64,000 nt of DNA from Hymenobacter mellowenesis (GTDB taxonomy: Bacteria; Bacteroidota; Bacteroidia; Cytophagales; Hymenobacteraceae): assembly GCF_030581005.1 (NCBI RefSeq), contig NZ_JAUQSX010000001.1:558001-622000 (forward strand). The letters run 5' to 3'. The notes beneath the pieces were generated by a model. That model saw only the letters and a program-made list of their open reading frames with translations, was not told the DNA's origin and ran no database searches. How positions within the stretch are numbered: the stretch's first letter is position 1; each line of letters starts with the position of its first letter. This document shows positions 18,924-28,525 of the stretch, piece by piece. Both the position numbers and the translations under genes were made by a program.

Positions 18924-18931
18924 CAAAGATA
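18924..18931 (-). promoter_or_regulatory. -7 promoter box of the gene at 18443-18868
   Basis: TATCTTTG on the minus strand is a perfect TAnnTTTG match in an AT-rich stretch 55 bp before the ATG. It lies in the 307-bp gene-free gap 18869-19175, whose other content is the hairpin at 19051-19103 and a smaller inverted repeat around 19135-19167. Confidence 0.5.
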
Positions 18932-19050
18932 ATTAGAACATATAATATTCATACTAGAAAAATCAAATAATTTATCTGAATCTGAACAATTTACAGGCCT
19001 TAAGAAATTATTTACTGGTAGTTAGCTTCCTGCAATAGCTGCAAACAATA

Positions 19051-19103
19051 AAGCCGCAGCGCAACGACAAACTCGTTTTGAGTATGTCGTTGCGCTGCGG
19101 CTT
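19051..19103 (-). terminator. 19-bp perfect hairpin downstream of proS
   Basis: Arms 19051-19069 and 19085-19103 are perfect reverse complements (core CCGCAGCGCAACGACA) around a 15-nt loop. On the minus strand a T-rich tail follows. It lies 73 bp after the proS stop. Confidence 0.55.
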
Positions 19104-19175
19104 CCATAAAATCAAGGCCGACCAGTCACTCGTTGCTGCTGCTACTGTGTCATGCAGTAGCAGCAGTTGGAATCC

Positions 19176-20651
19176 CTAATAAGCGCGGGCGAAGTAGGCG
19201 CGGCGGGCGCTGGGCTTGCCCGTCACCATGCACACGCCTTCCTCGTCGGGCTCGGCCAGGGCCAGGCAGCGCACGGTGGCTTTGGTTTCGTCCTTGATTC
19301 GCTCCTCGGTTTCGGAGGTTCCGTCGTAGTGGGCCAGCAGGAAGCCGGGCTCCTCGTCCAGCATGCGCTTGAACTCGTCGTAGCTGTCCACGCGGGTGGT
19401 GTTTGTGTCGCGGAACTTGCGGGCCTTGGCGTAGATGTTGGTTTGGATGTCGATGAGCAGTTGGTCGACGCTGGCCACGATGTCGGCCAGGGGCAAGCTC
19501 ATTTTTTCCTTGGTGTCGCGGCGCACCACTTCCACGGTGCCGGCATCAAGGTCGCGCGCACCGATTGCCAGGCGCACGGGCACGCCCTTCAACTCCCACT
19601 CGGCAAACTTGAAGCCGGGGCGCTCGGTGTCGCGGGCGTCCAGCTTCACCGAAATGCCGCGCGCGATGAGTCCCTGCTGAATGGGCCGGATGCGCTCCAG
19701 CAGCGCGTCGAGCTCGCCGGTTTTGTACACGGGCACGATGACGCACTGGATGGGGGCCAGCTTGGGCGGCAGCACTAGGCCTTCGTCGTCGGAGTGGGCC
19801 ATCACGAGGGCGCCCATCAGGCGGGTGCTCACGCCCCAGCTGGTGCCCCACACGTGCTCCCGCACGCCTTCTTTGTTGGCAAACTGCACATCAAAGGCCT
19901 TGGCGAAGTTCTGGCCCAGGAAGTGGCTGGTGCCGGCCTGCAGGGCCTTGCCATCCTGCATCAGCGCCTCAATGCAATACGTGTCCTCGGCGCCGGCGAA
20001 CCGCTCGTTGGGCGTTTTCACGCCCTTCACTACCGGCAGGGCCATGTGCTCCTCGGCAAACTCGGCGTACACGTCGAGCATCTGGCGGGTTTCGGCCACG
20101 GCTTCCTCGGCGGTGGCGTGGGCGGTGTGCCCTTCCTGCCACAGAAACTCGGCGGTGCGCAGAAACAGGCGGGTGCGCATTTCCCAGCGCACCACGTTGG
20201 CCCACTGGTTGATGAGCAGCGGCAGGTCGCGGTAGCTCTGCACCCAGTTCTTGTAGGTGCTCCAGATGATGGCCTCCGAGGTGGGGCGCACCACCAGCTC
20301 TTCTTCGAGCTTGGCATTGGGGTCGACACGCAGCTTGCCCGGCTTGTCGGGGTCGGTCTGGAGGCGGTAGTGGGTTACTACGGCGCACTCTTTGGCGAAG
20401 CCTTCGGCGTTTTTCTCCTCGGCCTCGAACAGGCTTTTGGGTACGAAAAGCGGGAAGTAGGCGTTTTCATGGCCAGTGCGCTTGAACATATCGTCCAACT
20501 GGCGCTGCATTTTTTCCCAAATGGCGTAGCCGTAGGGCTTGATAACCATGCAACCGCGCACGGCCGAATTTTCGGCCAGGCCAGCACGCTTCACTAACTC
20601 ATTGTACCAGAGAGAGTAATCTTCTTGGCGGGTAGGCAACTTTTTGCTCAT
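19176..20651 (-). CDS. proS: Proline--tRNA ligase (eukaryote/archaeal type)
   Basis: This class II synthetase charges tRNA-Pro. At 491 aa, and without the ~180-residue editing insertion of E. coli-type ProS, it is the shorter form common in Bacteroidota. Recognisable segments include [20 protein letters not shown] at the start, [17 protein letters not shown], motif 2-like [20 protein letters not shown], then [18 protein letters not shown], the anticodon-binding region ([20 protein letters not shown]) and a C-terminal Tyr end (ARAY). The start at 20651 matches the family; an in-frame ATG three codons earlier (20660) is also possible. It is divergent from the Tyr/Gly-rich lipoprotein at 20931 with a 279-bp gap that contains a small GGCACCG/CGGTGCC hairpin (20717-20733). 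Confidence 0.97.
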   Translation of the reverse strand: MSKKLPTRQEDYSLWYNELVKRAGLAENSAVRGCMVIKPYGYAIWEKMQRQLDDMFKRTGHENAYFPLFVPKSLFEAEEKNAEGFAKECAVVTHYRLQTDPDKPGKLRVDPNAKLEEELVVRPTSEAIIWSTYKNWVQSYRDLPLLINQWANVVRWEMRTRLFLRTAEFLWQEGHTAHATAEEAVAETRQMLDVYAEFAEEHMALPVVKGVKTPNERFAGAEDTYCIEALMQDGKALQAGTSHFLGQNFAKAFDVQFANKEGVREHVWGTSWGVSTRLMGALVMAHSDDEGLVLPPKLAPIQCVIVPVYKTGELDALLERIRPIQQGLIARGISVKLDARDTERPGFKFAEWELKGVPVRLAIGARDLDAGTVEVVRRDTKEKMSLPLADIVASVDQLLIDIQTNIYAKARKFRDTNTTRVDSYDEFKRMLDEEPGFLLAHYDGTSETEERIKDETKATVRCLALAEPDEEGVCMVTGKPSARRAYFARAY

Positions 20652-20930
20652 GGAAGGCATCTTAGGGGTAATCGAAAAAGTTCCCAACTCTGGTACAACA
20701 TTTGAATTGACTGAGCGGCACCGTTTCGGTGCCAAATTACGTTAGTAATGCGCGGACCTTCCCAGCGGCGTGCGGCCGGCCCTTGCGGGCAGGCGCGCAA
20801 GGCCTGATAACTTTCGCAGCGCTTTCTGCTTGTTTGTTAGTGGGTTTCGACCCATTGCCTCCTTCATCCGCCTTCCACTATTTGCGTTGTTACTTTACTG
20901 CACGCTGTCCCACTCTTTTCGCCCTTCGTT

Positions 20931-22448
20931 ATGAAAAATTCGCTCACCGCTTTGTTGCCCGCCATGGCCCTGCTCGCGCTGGGCGGCTGCGCGAGCACCG
21001 CGGGCCTCGCCACGTCGGAAGACGACGGGGTCTATTATTCCTCCAAGGACCGCACCACGGCCGTGGTGGCCGCTGCGCCGGTTCCGGCCAGCACCGACGA
21101 AGCCGCCAACCCCGACTACAACGGCAGCCCGGCCCGGTCATCGACCAATCAAGGCACCGGTTCCGACCAGTACTACGACAATACTTATACCTACATGAAG
21201 GGGGTGCCCACCAGCCCGGGCCTGAGCTACTACAGTCCGTATAGCCCCTACACCACCCTCAGCTATGCCGGTGGCTACGGCTATTCGCCCTACGCTTACG
21301 GTGGAGGTTTCTACGACCCGTTCTACAGCTCGTTTTATAGCCCTTTCTATAGCCCATTTGGCTATGGCTACCGGTCGGGCATCAGCATAAGCTTTGGGTT
21401 TGGCTACGGCCGCTCGTACGGCTATGGCGGCTACTCGCCCTTTGGCTACGGCTACGCGCCCTACGGGTATGGCTATGGTGGGTACGGCGGTTTCTACGAC
21501 CCCTTCTACTCGCCCTACTACTATGGCGGGCCCTTATACGGCGGCTATTATGGCCGGGGCGGCTACTACGGCAACAGCTACTACGGCGGCGGCTACGGTG
21601 GCAACTACGGCTATGGATACGGCAACAGCTCTTACGACAATGGCAACGGCCGGGGCCGCACCTCGGGCCACCGCAACGACCGCAGCACGGATGGCCGCGT
21701 ATCGTCGGGCGGCGTGAGCAGTGGCGGTGGCTCCACGCCTATGCCCATGACGTCGGGTGGCGGCCGGGTCCGCAGCGAGATGGTGGCCCAGCCGGGCGGT
21801 ACGAATGGCACGATGCAATCGGGCGACGGCGTGATGCTGGAGCGCGGCCGCGGGCGCACCGACGCCGCTGCCGCCACGCCCAACACGGCAGAGCAGCCCA
21901 TTGGTGGCTACAACCGCCCGCAGCGGATGGACGGCTCCCGTCGGCCAGAATACCGCAACATGGACCAGTCGGCTGGCACCACTATCCAGCCGGCCCAGCC
22001 CGACCTCAGCCCCGTCCAGAACCTGGACACGCGCAATAACGCCCGGGGCCGCTGGCGCAATGCCGACGTGAGCGCCCAGCCCCAGCCCGGCCAGATGCAG
22101 CCCGAGGCCGCACCACAGCAGCAAGACATGGAACGCCGCCGCGGTGGGTTCTTCCGCAGTGCCCCTGTTGAGCAGCCCACTAACGCCGGCACCCAGGCGG
22201 CTGAGCAGCCCCAGCGCCGCATCTACCGGGAAGCTCAGCGCAGCTTTGAGCAGCCCCAACAGCAGCGCAGCTTTGAGCAGCCGCAGCAGCGCAGCTTTGA
22301 GCAGCCGCAGCAGCGCAGCTACGAGCAGCCGCGCCAGGAGCAACGCACCTTCAGCCAGCCTAGCCAGCCGTCGTACTCGGCCCCGTCGGGCGGGGGTGGC
22401 GGTGGCGGGGGTGGTGGCGGCGGCCACAGCCGCGGCCGCGGCGAGTAA
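20931..22448 (+). CDS. Tyr/Gly/Gln-rich lipoprotein
   Basis: This 505-aa lipoprotein has a lipobox ALGGC within the first 21 residues (MKNSLTALLPAMALLALGGC). Residues ~100-240 are extremely rich in Tyr and Gly with repeated YGYGGY, SPFYSPF and DPFYSP units. Residues ~240-400 are polar and basic. The C-terminal third holds near-perfect repeats of SFEQPQQR (four tandem copies at about 435-465), then a Gly run and HSRGRGE. The composition suggests an unstructured, surface-exposed or sticky protein; no enzymatic domain is visible. It is followed by its own terminator (22487-22516), so it is separate from the downstream porin. Confidence 0.8.
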   Translation: MKNSLTALLPAMALLALGGCASTAGLATSEDDGVYYSSKDRTTAVVAAAPVPASTDEAANPDYNGSPARSSTNQGTGSDQYYDNTYTYMKGVPTSPGLSYYSPYSPYTTLSYAGGYGYSPYAYGGGFYDPFYSSFYSPFYSPFGYGYRSGISISFGFGYGRSYGYGGYSPFGYGYAPYGYGYGGYGGFYDPFYSPYYYGGPLYGGYYGRGGYYGNSYYGGGYGGNYGYGYGNSSYDNGNGRGRTSGHRNDRSTDGRVSSGGVSSGGGSTPMPMTSGGGRVRSEMVAQPGGTNGTMQSGDGVMLERGRGRTDAAAATPNTAEQPIGGYNRPQRMDGSRRPEYRNMDQSAGTTIQPAQPDLSPVQNLDTRNNARGRWRNADVSAQPQPGQMQPEAAPQQQDMERRRGGFFRSAPVEQPTNAGTQAAEQPQRRIYREAQRSFEQPQQQRSFEQPQQRSFEQPQQRSYEQPRQEQRTFSQPSQPSYSAPSGGGGGGGGGGGGHSRGRGE

Positions 22449-22486
22449 ATTTTGACCCTAAGGTTTCTGCAAAATACTTTCCCAGC

Positions 22487-22516
22487 GAGCCGGCCGAACG
22501 GCCGGCTCTTTTTCTT
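22487..22516 (+). terminator. Intrinsic terminator after the Tyr/Gly-rich lipoprotein
   Basis: GAGCCGGCC (22487-22495) and GGCCGGCTC (22500-22508) form a perfect stem with a 4-nt loop, followed by TTTTTCTT. Confidence 0.9.
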
Positions 22517-22524
22517 CCCACCCC

Positions 22525-24150
22525 ATGAAAAAACGGATATTATGGCTTAGCCTGGCCCTCGTAGCAGGGCAGGCCGGCCACGCCTTTGCCCAGGGCCCCA
22601 GCGATGCCCTGCGCTATTCTCGTCTGCAATTTGGCGGTACGGCCCGCACCCAAGGCATCGGGGGCGCCAATGTGGCGGTGGGGGCCGATTTCGGCAACCT
22701 CACCAGCAACCCGGCCGGGCTGGGCCTCTACCAGAAATCGGAGCTGCACATCACGCCGGGCATCGGCATCGGCAGCAGCGACGCCCGCCCCGATGGCAGT
22801 TCGGCCGCCGCCGTGAGCGAGGATAAAAACAGCTTCCATATTGCCAGCACCGGCCTGGTGCTCACCAACCGCCGGCCCGACGGCGACCTGAGCACCAACT
22901 GGCGGGGCGGCTCGTTCGCGTTGGGCTTCACCCGCGTGGCTGATTTCAACACCGCCTCGCGCTACAGCACCACGCTCAACGACCGCAGCGTGAACGGCCG
23001 CAACTATACCAGCGCCGACCAGTCTTATCTGGCCTCGCTGCGGGGCGAAGCCGGGCAGAGCTACTTCGATGAAATTCGCCGCCAGGCCCGGTCCGGCGAC
23101 TACAGCACCACCGGCAGCTACGGCCTCGACCCGCTGGCTTACGGCGCCTACCTCACGCGCATTGTGAAAACCCGCGGCGGCGTCGATTCCGCGTTTGCGT
23201 CCACGGCGTTGCGCGGGCCCATCGGGCAGTCGGAATACATCACCACGCGGGGCTCCGTTTCGCAGTTCGACCTGGGCTGCGGCGCCAGCTACCGCGACCG
23301 GCTCTACCTGGGCATTGGGGTGGGAATTGTGAGCTCAAACTACCACCAGACGAAAGATTTCACCGAGTCGGACAACTCCACGGCCACCCACCTCAACAAT
23401 TACACCCTGCACGAAACGCGCGACGTGAAAGGCAGCGGCTTCAACGCTCGCCTCGGCGCTATTTTCCGGGCTACCGACGCCTTGCGCATCGGGGCTTCTG
23501 TGCAGACACCCACGTTCATGCGGTTTACCGACACCTACAACGCCCAGTTCACCACCGACTTCAGCACCCAAGGCACCGACGTGGTTTCGACTTCGGTGCC
23601 GGCCGGGAGCATTCCGTCCGACATCGTGGGCGTGACGTCGGTGGATGCCCTGCCCAACGACTATGCCTATTCCATGACCACGCCCTTCCGGGCCAATGGC
23701 GGCGTGGCTTACACGCTGGGCAAGCACGGTTTCCTGACGGGCGATGTGGAGTACGTGGGCTACGGCCAGGCCCGCCTGCGCAACGACCCCCAAAATGCCA
23801 ACGGCGACAACTACGCTTTCACGCAGGAAAATAACGACATCCAGACCCTGTACAAGAACACCGTCAACCTGCGCTTTGGCGCCGAGGGCAGGTTCGATGT
23901 GTTCCGGGTGCGGCTGGGCTACGCCCGCTACGGCGACCCCTACACGGCCGATGCCAGCAACGAGCGGGCCCAGAATTTCTATACCGCCGGCCTAGGCCTG
24001 CGGGAAGGCAACTTCTTCATTGATGCCGCCGGAGTGTACACCACTTTCAACCAAATCTACACGCCCTACACCCTGGCCGGCCTGCAGCCCACCATCAAAG
24101 TGAACAACACGCGCTTCACCACCAGCGTCACGGCCGGCATCACGTTCTGA
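22525..24150 (+). CDS. Outer-membrane transport protein, OMPP1/FadL/TodX type
   Basis: This 541-aa protein has a signal peptide (MKKRILWLSLALVAG...FAQ). The N-terminus has the FadL-like pattern LRYSRLQFGGTARTQGIGGA, NVAVGADFGNLTSNPAGLGL, in which an early NPAGL loop is characteristic of hydrophobic-substrate channels. A long set of barrel strands with aromatic girdles follows, ending RFTTSVTAGITF, and the terminal Phe fits BAM recognition. In Bacteroidota such proteins import hydrophobic compounds or belong to the PorV/LptO group of the T9SS; the sequence here does not decide between these. It ends 80 bp before a convergent lipoprotein gene, with a bidirectional terminator in between. Confidence 0.85.
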   Translation: MKKRILWLSLALVAGQAGHAFAQGPSDALRYSRLQFGGTARTQGIGGANVAVGADFGNLTSNPAGLGLYQKSELHITPGIGIGSSDARPDGSSAAAVSEDKNSFHIASTGLVLTNRRPDGDLSTNWRGGSFALGFTRVADFNTASRYSTTLNDRSVNGRNYTSADQSYLASLRGEAGQSYFDEIRRQARSGDYSTTGSYGLDPLAYGAYLTRIVKTRGGVDSAFASTALRGPIGQSEYITTRGSVSQFDLGCGASYRDRLYLGIGVGIVSSNYHQTKDFTESDNSTATHLNNYTLHETRDVKGSGFNARLGAIFRATDALRIGASVQTPTFMRFTDTYNAQFTTDFSTQGTDVVSTSVPAGSIPSDIVGVTSVDALPNDYAYSMTTPFRANGGVAYTLGKHGFLTGDVEYVGYGQARLRNDPQNANGDNYAFTQENNDIQTLYKNTVNLRFGAEGRFDVFRVRLGYARYGDPYTADASNERAQNFYTAGLGLREGNFFIDAAGVYTTFNQIYTPYTLAGLQPTIKVNNTRFTTSVTAGITF

Positions 24151-24174
24151 TGTCGTTCAAGTGGCTAGGCCGCA

Positions 24175-24213
24175 ATAAAAAAGGCGCCCTCGCATGAGTG
24201 GCGCCTTTTTTAT
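24175..24213. terminator. Bidirectional terminator
   Basis: ATAAAAAAGGCGCC and GGCGCCTTTTTTAT arms are perfectly complementary across an 11-nt loop, in the gap between two convergent genes. Confidence 0.9.
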
Positions 24214-24230
24214 GGACTTGCGGGCCTGCT

Positions 24231-25259
24231 TTACTTCGTCACCTTCACCGAGCAGGTGAGCACGGGGGTGGTGCCCAGCACCAGGTTGCTCACCAGCAGC
24301 AGGCCGGTATGCGTCGTCCCTTTTTCAGTCACTTGAAAAGCCACGACCTGATTTTTGGCCAAAATGCCCGTGCTGGAGGCGCTGGTGAATGGCGTGCTGG
24401 CAGTGAAAGCGTTGTTGATGCCCACCACGGTGGTGGTGTTGGCAAAATCGGTTTCGTTGAGGCGGGTGGCGCGCAGCACGGTGGCGTTGCGGTGGCTTCG
24501 GGGCCACTGCCCATCATTCAGCTTCACATTAACCGTGTCGGTGGGGGAGCTCAGACGCACGGAGGTCCCGTCAGTGCTAGTGCATATCAGGTCCACCAGC
24601 AGCTGGTTGCTTTGCACGGTGGCCAGGTTGTTCACCACGGCGTATTTGGGCAGCTGCAGGCCGGTGCGCAGGTTCAGGTAGACGCGGCGGGTGGCGCGCA
24701 GCAGCCCGGCGTCGTTCGCTGTGCGGTTGCGGGGCACGGGGCGCAGCAGCGCGGTATAGCTGTGGTACACGGCCGCCGAGTCGGCTTTGCGCACCGTGAG
24801 GCGCAGGGCCCGGCTGGCGGTTTCGCTTTTCTTGTCGGTGATGGTGTATTGCCACTGCTCGGTGCCCGAAGTGGCGCGCGCCACAAAGGCATTGTTGAAT
24901 AAATACTCGCCGCCATCCGGGGGCCGGCTACCGGTATAAATCGGCTTGACGAGGGTATCGAGGTACACGATGGTCTCGCCTTCCGGGGCGTTCCCGGGGT
25001 CGAAGCTCGATACCGGCGTGGGGTAATTGATGGGGCTAAGTCCGGGACTGTACGCTACTTCCACGCGCAGGCGGCGCAGCGAGTCTTGGTTGCCCACGGC
25101 ATAAATGCGCGTGGTGAGGGTGTCGTTGGCCGCCACCGTTTTGTTGCCGGACGTGAGCGTGGAGGAGCCCACGAAGTCGAGCTGCACGGGCCGGCTGGTT
25201 TTAGAACAAGCCCCCAGCAGCACGGGCAGGCAGAACAGCATCAGAAAGCGAAAGCGCAT
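24231..25259 (-). CDS. Hypothetical lipoprotein
   Basis: This 342-aa protein has a lipobox LLGAC (MRFRFLMLFCLPVLLGACSK), so it is probably anchored to the outer membrane. The mature part is beta-rich with Ser/Thr-rich strands (VQLDFVGSSTLTSGNKTVAA, DTLTTRIYAVGNQDSLRRLR), resembling an Ig-like or DUF4397-type surface domain, but I cannot assign the family. The -7 box TACCTTTG at 25271-25264 lies only 4 bp before the ATG. Confidence 0.7.
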   Translation of the reverse strand: MRFRFLMLFCLPVLLGACSKTSRPVQLDFVGSSTLTSGNKTVAANDTLTTRIYAVGNQDSLRRLRVEVAYSPGLSPINYPTPVSSFDPGNAPEGETIVYLDTLVKPIYTGSRPPDGGEYLFNNAFVARATSGTEQWQYTITDKKSETASRALRLTVRKADSAAVYHSYTALLRPVPRNRTANDAGLLRATRRVYLNLRTGLQLPKYAVVNNLATVQSNQLLVDLICTSTDGTSVRLSSPTDTVNVKLNDGQWPRSHRNATVLRATRLNETDFANTTTVVGINNAFTASTPFTSASSTGILAKNQVVAFQVTEKGTTHTGLLLVSNLVLGTTPVLTCSVKVTK

Positions 25260-25263
25260 GGTG

Positions 25264-25271
25264 CAAAGGTA
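25264..25271 (-). promoter_or_regulatory. -7 promoter box of the gene at 24231-25259
   Basis: TACCTTTG, a perfect match, is separated from the ATG by only four bases (25260-25263). This implies a leaderless or very short-leader transcript. Confidence 0.5.
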
Positions 25272-25384
25272 ACGGCGTGAAGGGTGTGCGCTCGTGCTAC
25301 AGGCAGGGCTAGCCGTAAACGCACAGTCGCTGCGCTTATTTTAACCACGTTGTAGTGTCCCTGCGGCCGGGCATCCCGGGTGGC

Positions 25385-26242
25385 CTACCGCCGGGTGCCG
25401 CGCACCATCCGCGCCTTCCCGAACATATCGGGCACCACGCACACGTTCTCAAAATCAGCGGGCATCAACAGAGCAGCCGTTTCCGCACCCAGTGCTTCGT
25501 TGATTTCCAAATAAATAGCCCCACCAGCACGCAGCAGCCCTCGGCCCACCTCGGCCAGGCGGCGGTAAAAGAGCAGCGGGTCTTCGTCGGGCACGAAGAG
25601 GGCGGTGGCGGGCTCCCAGGCCAGCACGTTTTCGCGCATCTCCGTTCGTTCGCTTTCGCGCACGTAGGGCGGGTTGCTCACCAGCATATCGAGGGTGCCG
25701 GGCGGCAGGCCGGCGGGCAGCGTCTGCAAAATATCAACCTTTTGAAAGGCCACGGCCGGGGCATAGCGGGCGGCGTTGCGGCGGGCCACGGCCAGCGCAT
25801 CGGCCGAAATATCCACGGCCAGCACCTCGGCGCCGGGCAGCGCGCGGGCCAGCGCCAGCGCCAGGCAGCCCGAGCCAGTGCCCACGTCGAGCAGGCGCAG
25901 GCCGGCGCGGCCTTTCTGTTCCTGCGTGATGAGGTGCACCAGCTCCTCAGTTTCGGGGCGCGGAATGAGCGTAGCGGGTGTCACCTCCAGCTCCATGTCG
26001 GCGAAGTAGGCGGTGCCCAGCACGTATTGCACGGGTTCGTGGGCCAGCAGGCGGGCCAGCAGCGCGGGCCGGGCGGCCTCGGCGGCGGCGGGCACGGCCT
26101 CCTGGGCGTCCATCATGCGCTGCAGGGAATCGATACCAAGCAGGTGCTCCACCACCAGCGCGGCAATGGCCTGGGCCTCACGCTCGGGGTAGTGGGGCTG
26201 AAGGGCCTTAGCAAAGTCGGTGGTGAACTGGCGCGTGGTCAT
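25385..26242 (-). CDS. prmC: Peptide chain release factor N5-glutamine methyltransferase
   Basis: PrmC methylates the Gln of the GGQ motif in RF1/RF2. The 285-aa protein has the N-terminal helical release-factor-binding domain (to ~75), the PRPETEE segment (95-101), SAM motif I DVGTGSGCLALAL (119-131) and the hallmark NPPY (190-193). Length and motif order are standard. It is transcribed away from ribD with 55 bp between the two starts. A perfect -7 box TACATTTG (26255-26248) sits five bases before the ATG. Confidence 0.96.
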   Translation of the reverse strand: MTTRQFTTDFAKALQPHYPEREAQAIAALVVEHLLGIDSLQRMMDAQEAVPAAAEAARPALLARLLAHEPVQYVLGTAYFADMELEVTPATLIPRPETEELVHLITQEQKGRAGLRLLDVGTGSGCLALALARALPGAEVLAVDISADALAVARRNAARYAPAVAFQKVDILQTLPAGLPPGTLDMLVSNPPYVRESERTEMRENVLAWEPATALFVPDEDPLLFYRRLAEVGRGLLRAGGAIYLEINEALGAETAALLMPADFENVCVVPDMFGKARMVRGTRR

Positions 26243-26247
26243 CGGAA

Positions 26248-26255
26248 CAAATGTA
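26248..26255 (-). promoter_or_regulatory. -7 promoter box of prmC
   Basis: TACATTTG is a perfect match, five bases upstream of the prmC ATG in the 55-bp prmC/ribD divergent gap. A weaker box TACCTTCA for ribD lies at 26285-26292, also five bases before its ATG. Confidence 0.5.
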
Positions 26256-26297
26256 GGCCCATGGCGTAGCTACGGCACGGGCCCTACCTTCACACTC

Positions 26298-27332
26298 ATG
26301 AAAACCGAAGACGTCCCTTTCATGCGCCGCGCCCTGGAGTTGGCGCAGCTCGGCATGGGCCATGCCCGTCCCAACCCGTTGGTGGGCTGCGTGGTGACGC
26401 ACCAGGGCCGCATCATCGGCGAGGGCTGGCACCAGCAGTACGGCGGCCCCCACGCCGAAGTAAACGCCCTGGCCGCCGTGGCCGACCAGGAATTATTAAA
26501 GCAAAGCCGCGTGTACGTGACGCTAGAGCCTTGCGCCCACCACGGCAAAACGCCGCCCTGCGCCGACCTGCTCATTGCCCGGGGCGTGCCCGAGGTGGTG
26601 ATTTGCAACGACGACCCGTTTCCGCTGGTGGCGGGCCGCGGCTTGGAGAAGCTGCGCGCCGCCGGCGTACACGTCGAAACTGGCCTGCTGGCCGAGGAAG
26701 GCCGCTGGCTGAACCGACGCTTCTTCACGTTTCACGAGAAAAAGCGGCCTCATCTGGTGCTGAAATGGGCCGAAACGGCCGACGGTTTTTTGGCCGGGCG
26801 CTACTTCCAGCCGGTTCAAATCAGCGGGCCGCAGGCGGGCCTGCTCACCCATCAGTGGCGGGCCGAGGAGCAGGCCATTCTGGTGGGCACCCGCACGGCC
26901 CTGCACGACAACCCGCGCCTGAGCGTGCGCGACTGGCCTGGCCAGCAGCCCACGCGCCTTGTCATCGACAAAAACCTGAGCTTGCCGCCCACCCACCACC
27001 TGCTCGACGGCTCGCAGCCCACCCTTATCTACACCTACCGCCAGCCCTACCACAAGGCCAACCTCGACCTGGTGCACCTCTCCGAAGCCGACGACCTCAT
27101 CCCGCAGGTATTGGCCGACCTGTATGAGCGTCAGGTGCAGTCGGTGCTGGTGGAGGGCGGCCCCACAGTGCTCAACGCGCTGCTGAACGCGGGCCTGTGG
27201 GACGAAATCCGGGTGTTCCGGTCGCCCATGAAGCTGGGGCAGGGCATTGCCGCGCCACGCATCGGCTTCGGCGGCTTGCGCAGCACCGAAAACGTTGGGC
27301 CGGATAAGCTGTTCCGGTACGTGAACGAGTAA
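26298..27332 (+). CDS. ribD: Bifunctional riboflavin biosynthesis protein RibD
   Basis: RibD performs the deaminase and reductase steps after GTP cyclohydrolase II in riboflavin synthesis. This 344-aa protein has the zinc-dependent deaminase domain first: PHAEVNALAA (His52, Glu54) and PCAHHGKTPPC (Cys79, Cys88). The reductase domain follows from about 150 (RPHLVLKWAETADGFLAGRY, LVGTRTALHDNPRLSVRDWP, VLVEGGPTVLNALL). The start at 26298 is the first ATG that gives the conserved N-terminus (FMRRALELAQLGMGHARPNP). No other rib gene is adjacent. A long hairpin repeat follows 9 bp after the stop and may end the transcript. Confidence 0.96.
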   Translation: MKTEDVPFMRRALELAQLGMGHARPNPLVGCVVTHQGRIIGEGWHQQYGGPHAEVNALAAVADQELLKQSRVYVTLEPCAHHGKTPPCADLLIARGVPEVVICNDDPFPLVAGRGLEKLRAAGVHVETGLLAEEGRWLNRRFFTFHEKKRPHLVLKWAETADGFLAGRYFQPVQISGPQAGLLTHQWRAEEQAILVGTRTALHDNPRLSVRDWPGQQPTRLVIDKNLSLPPTHHLLDGSQPTLIYTYRQPYHKANLDLVHLSEADDLIPQVLADLYERQVQSVLVEGGPTVLNALLNAGLWDEIRVFRSPMKLGQGIAAPRIGFGGLRSTENVGPDKLFRYVNE

Positions 27333-27341
27333 TTCTTCTTC

Positions 27342-27455
27342 GACGCCTGTCATCCTGAGCTTGCGAAGCACCTTATCACATTTGAGCGCAGCTCGCTGTA
27401 ATTCAAATTACCCACGTGCGATAAGGTCCTTCGCAAGCTCAGGATGACAGGCGTC
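27342..27455. repeat. Long hairpin element, GTCATCCTGAGC subtype, copy 2
   Basis: The inverted arms (GACGCCTGTCATCCTGAGC..., ...GCTCAGGATGACAGGCGTC) include the AAGG/ACCTTATC segment also found at 9273-9370. It starts 9 bp after the ribD stop and ends 28 bp before msrC. Confidence 0.85.
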
Positions 27456-27483
27456 CGTGAGCAACCAACAACTAAAACCCATC

Positions 27484-27966
27484 ATGGCCGAAACCCTCGC
27501 CCTCGACACCACCCTCACCAAAGCCGAACAGTACCGGCAGCTGCTGCCCCAAATCGAAGCCCTCACCACCGGCGAACCCGACCTAACCGCCAACCTGGCC
27601 AATACGGCGGCGGCGCTGCGGCAGGCTTTCGGGTTTTTCTGGGTGGGTTTTTACCTCGTGAAAGGCGATGAGCTGGTGCTGGGCCCATTCCAGGGGCCCA
27701 TTGCCTGCACGCGCATCCGGCACGGCAAGGGCGTGTGCGGCGCCAGCTGGGCGCGGGCCAAAACCCTGCTCGTGCCCGACGTGGAAGCCTTTCCCGGCCA
27801 CATCGCCTGCAGCTCGGAGTCGAAGTCGGAAATCGTGGTGCCCATCCTCAAAAACGGCCAGGTTGTGGCCGTGCTCGATGTGGACAGCGACCAGCTCAAC
27901 GATTTCGACGCCGACGACCAGCAGGCGCTGGAGCAGCTAATGCAGCTGGCGGGGCAGTGGTTCTAA
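27484..27966 (+). CDS. msrC: Free methionine-(R)-sulfoxide reductase (GAF domain)
   Basis: This GAF-fold enzyme reduces free Met-(R)-sulfoxide using thioredoxin. The 160-aa protein has Cys75 (PIACTRI), Cys85 (GKGVCG) and Cys109 (GHIAC). Their spacings of 10 and 24 equal those of the three active-site cysteines of E. coli YebR/MsrC. Other family signatures are WVGFYLV, LVLGPFQG and VLDVDSDQLNDFD. The ATG at 27484 is chosen; an upstream in-frame GTG at 27457 abuts the repeat element and adds residues not typical of the family. Confidence 0.92.
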   Translation: MAETLALDTTLTKAEQYRQLLPQIEALTTGEPDLTANLANTAAALRQAFGFFWVGFYLVKGDELVLGPFQGPIACTRIRHGKGVCGASWARAKTLLVPDVEAFPGHIACSSESKSEIVVPILKNGQVVAVLDVDSDQLNDFDADDQQALEQLMQLAGQWF

Positions 27967-27992
27967 AGCTGGCTTGCGTGCTCAGGCTCCCT

Positions 27993-28409
27993 ATGATGTC
28001 TCGTTTGCTGACCGGGGTGTTGCTCGTGCTACTCAGCGGTTTGGTGGCTTCGTGCAACATGGAATTTGCTCCCGGCGCTGATTTCAAACATGCCAACGAC
28101 GACGTTTTCAATGCGCAAACCCTCGCTTTTGAAGCCGAAACAGTAAGCCTGAGCACTGAGCGCGCCACGGCGAATGACTCCACGCGCACGTATCTTGATT
28201 TGTTACTGCTAAACCCCAAGCGGCAACCCACCGAGCCCGATACGCTTGCCAGCCGCCTGAAGAAGCTGGCCCGCCTCCTCGTGGTTGATTTGAAGAATCC
28301 GCAGGATTTTGATGCCGTACGGATACGGATTCAAACCGACCACGAATACATCGTAGCGTCCACTACCAACGCCCAAACTTTTGAGTTCTCATTGGCAGAG
28401 TTGCAGTAA
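27993..28409 (+). CDS. Small hypothetical lipoprotein
   Basis: This 138-aa protein has a lipobox LVASC near residue 20 (MMSRLLTGVLLVLLSGLVASC). The mature region has no recognised motif. It starts 26 bp after the msrC stop and is probably co-transcribed. The ATG at 27993 or the next codon at 27996 could each be the start. A reading frame that extends further upstream runs antiphase through msrC and is not real. Confidence 0.65.
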   Translation: MMSRLLTGVLLVLLSGLVASCNMEFAPGADFKHANDDVFNAQTLAFEAETVSLSTERATANDSTRTYLDLLLLNPKRQPTEPDTLASRLKKLARLLVVDLKNPQDFDAVRIRIQTDHEYIVASTTNAQTFEFSLAELQ

Positions 28410-28525
28410 AAAGCCAAGAAGATTCATCCGCACTGCCATCCAGCAAGCTCTGCTTCGTTTAGCAGGCTGCTCCACTTAAACCTTCTCATTGGCCTGAGAG
28501 GGGCCATTCATTCTTTGCCCACTCT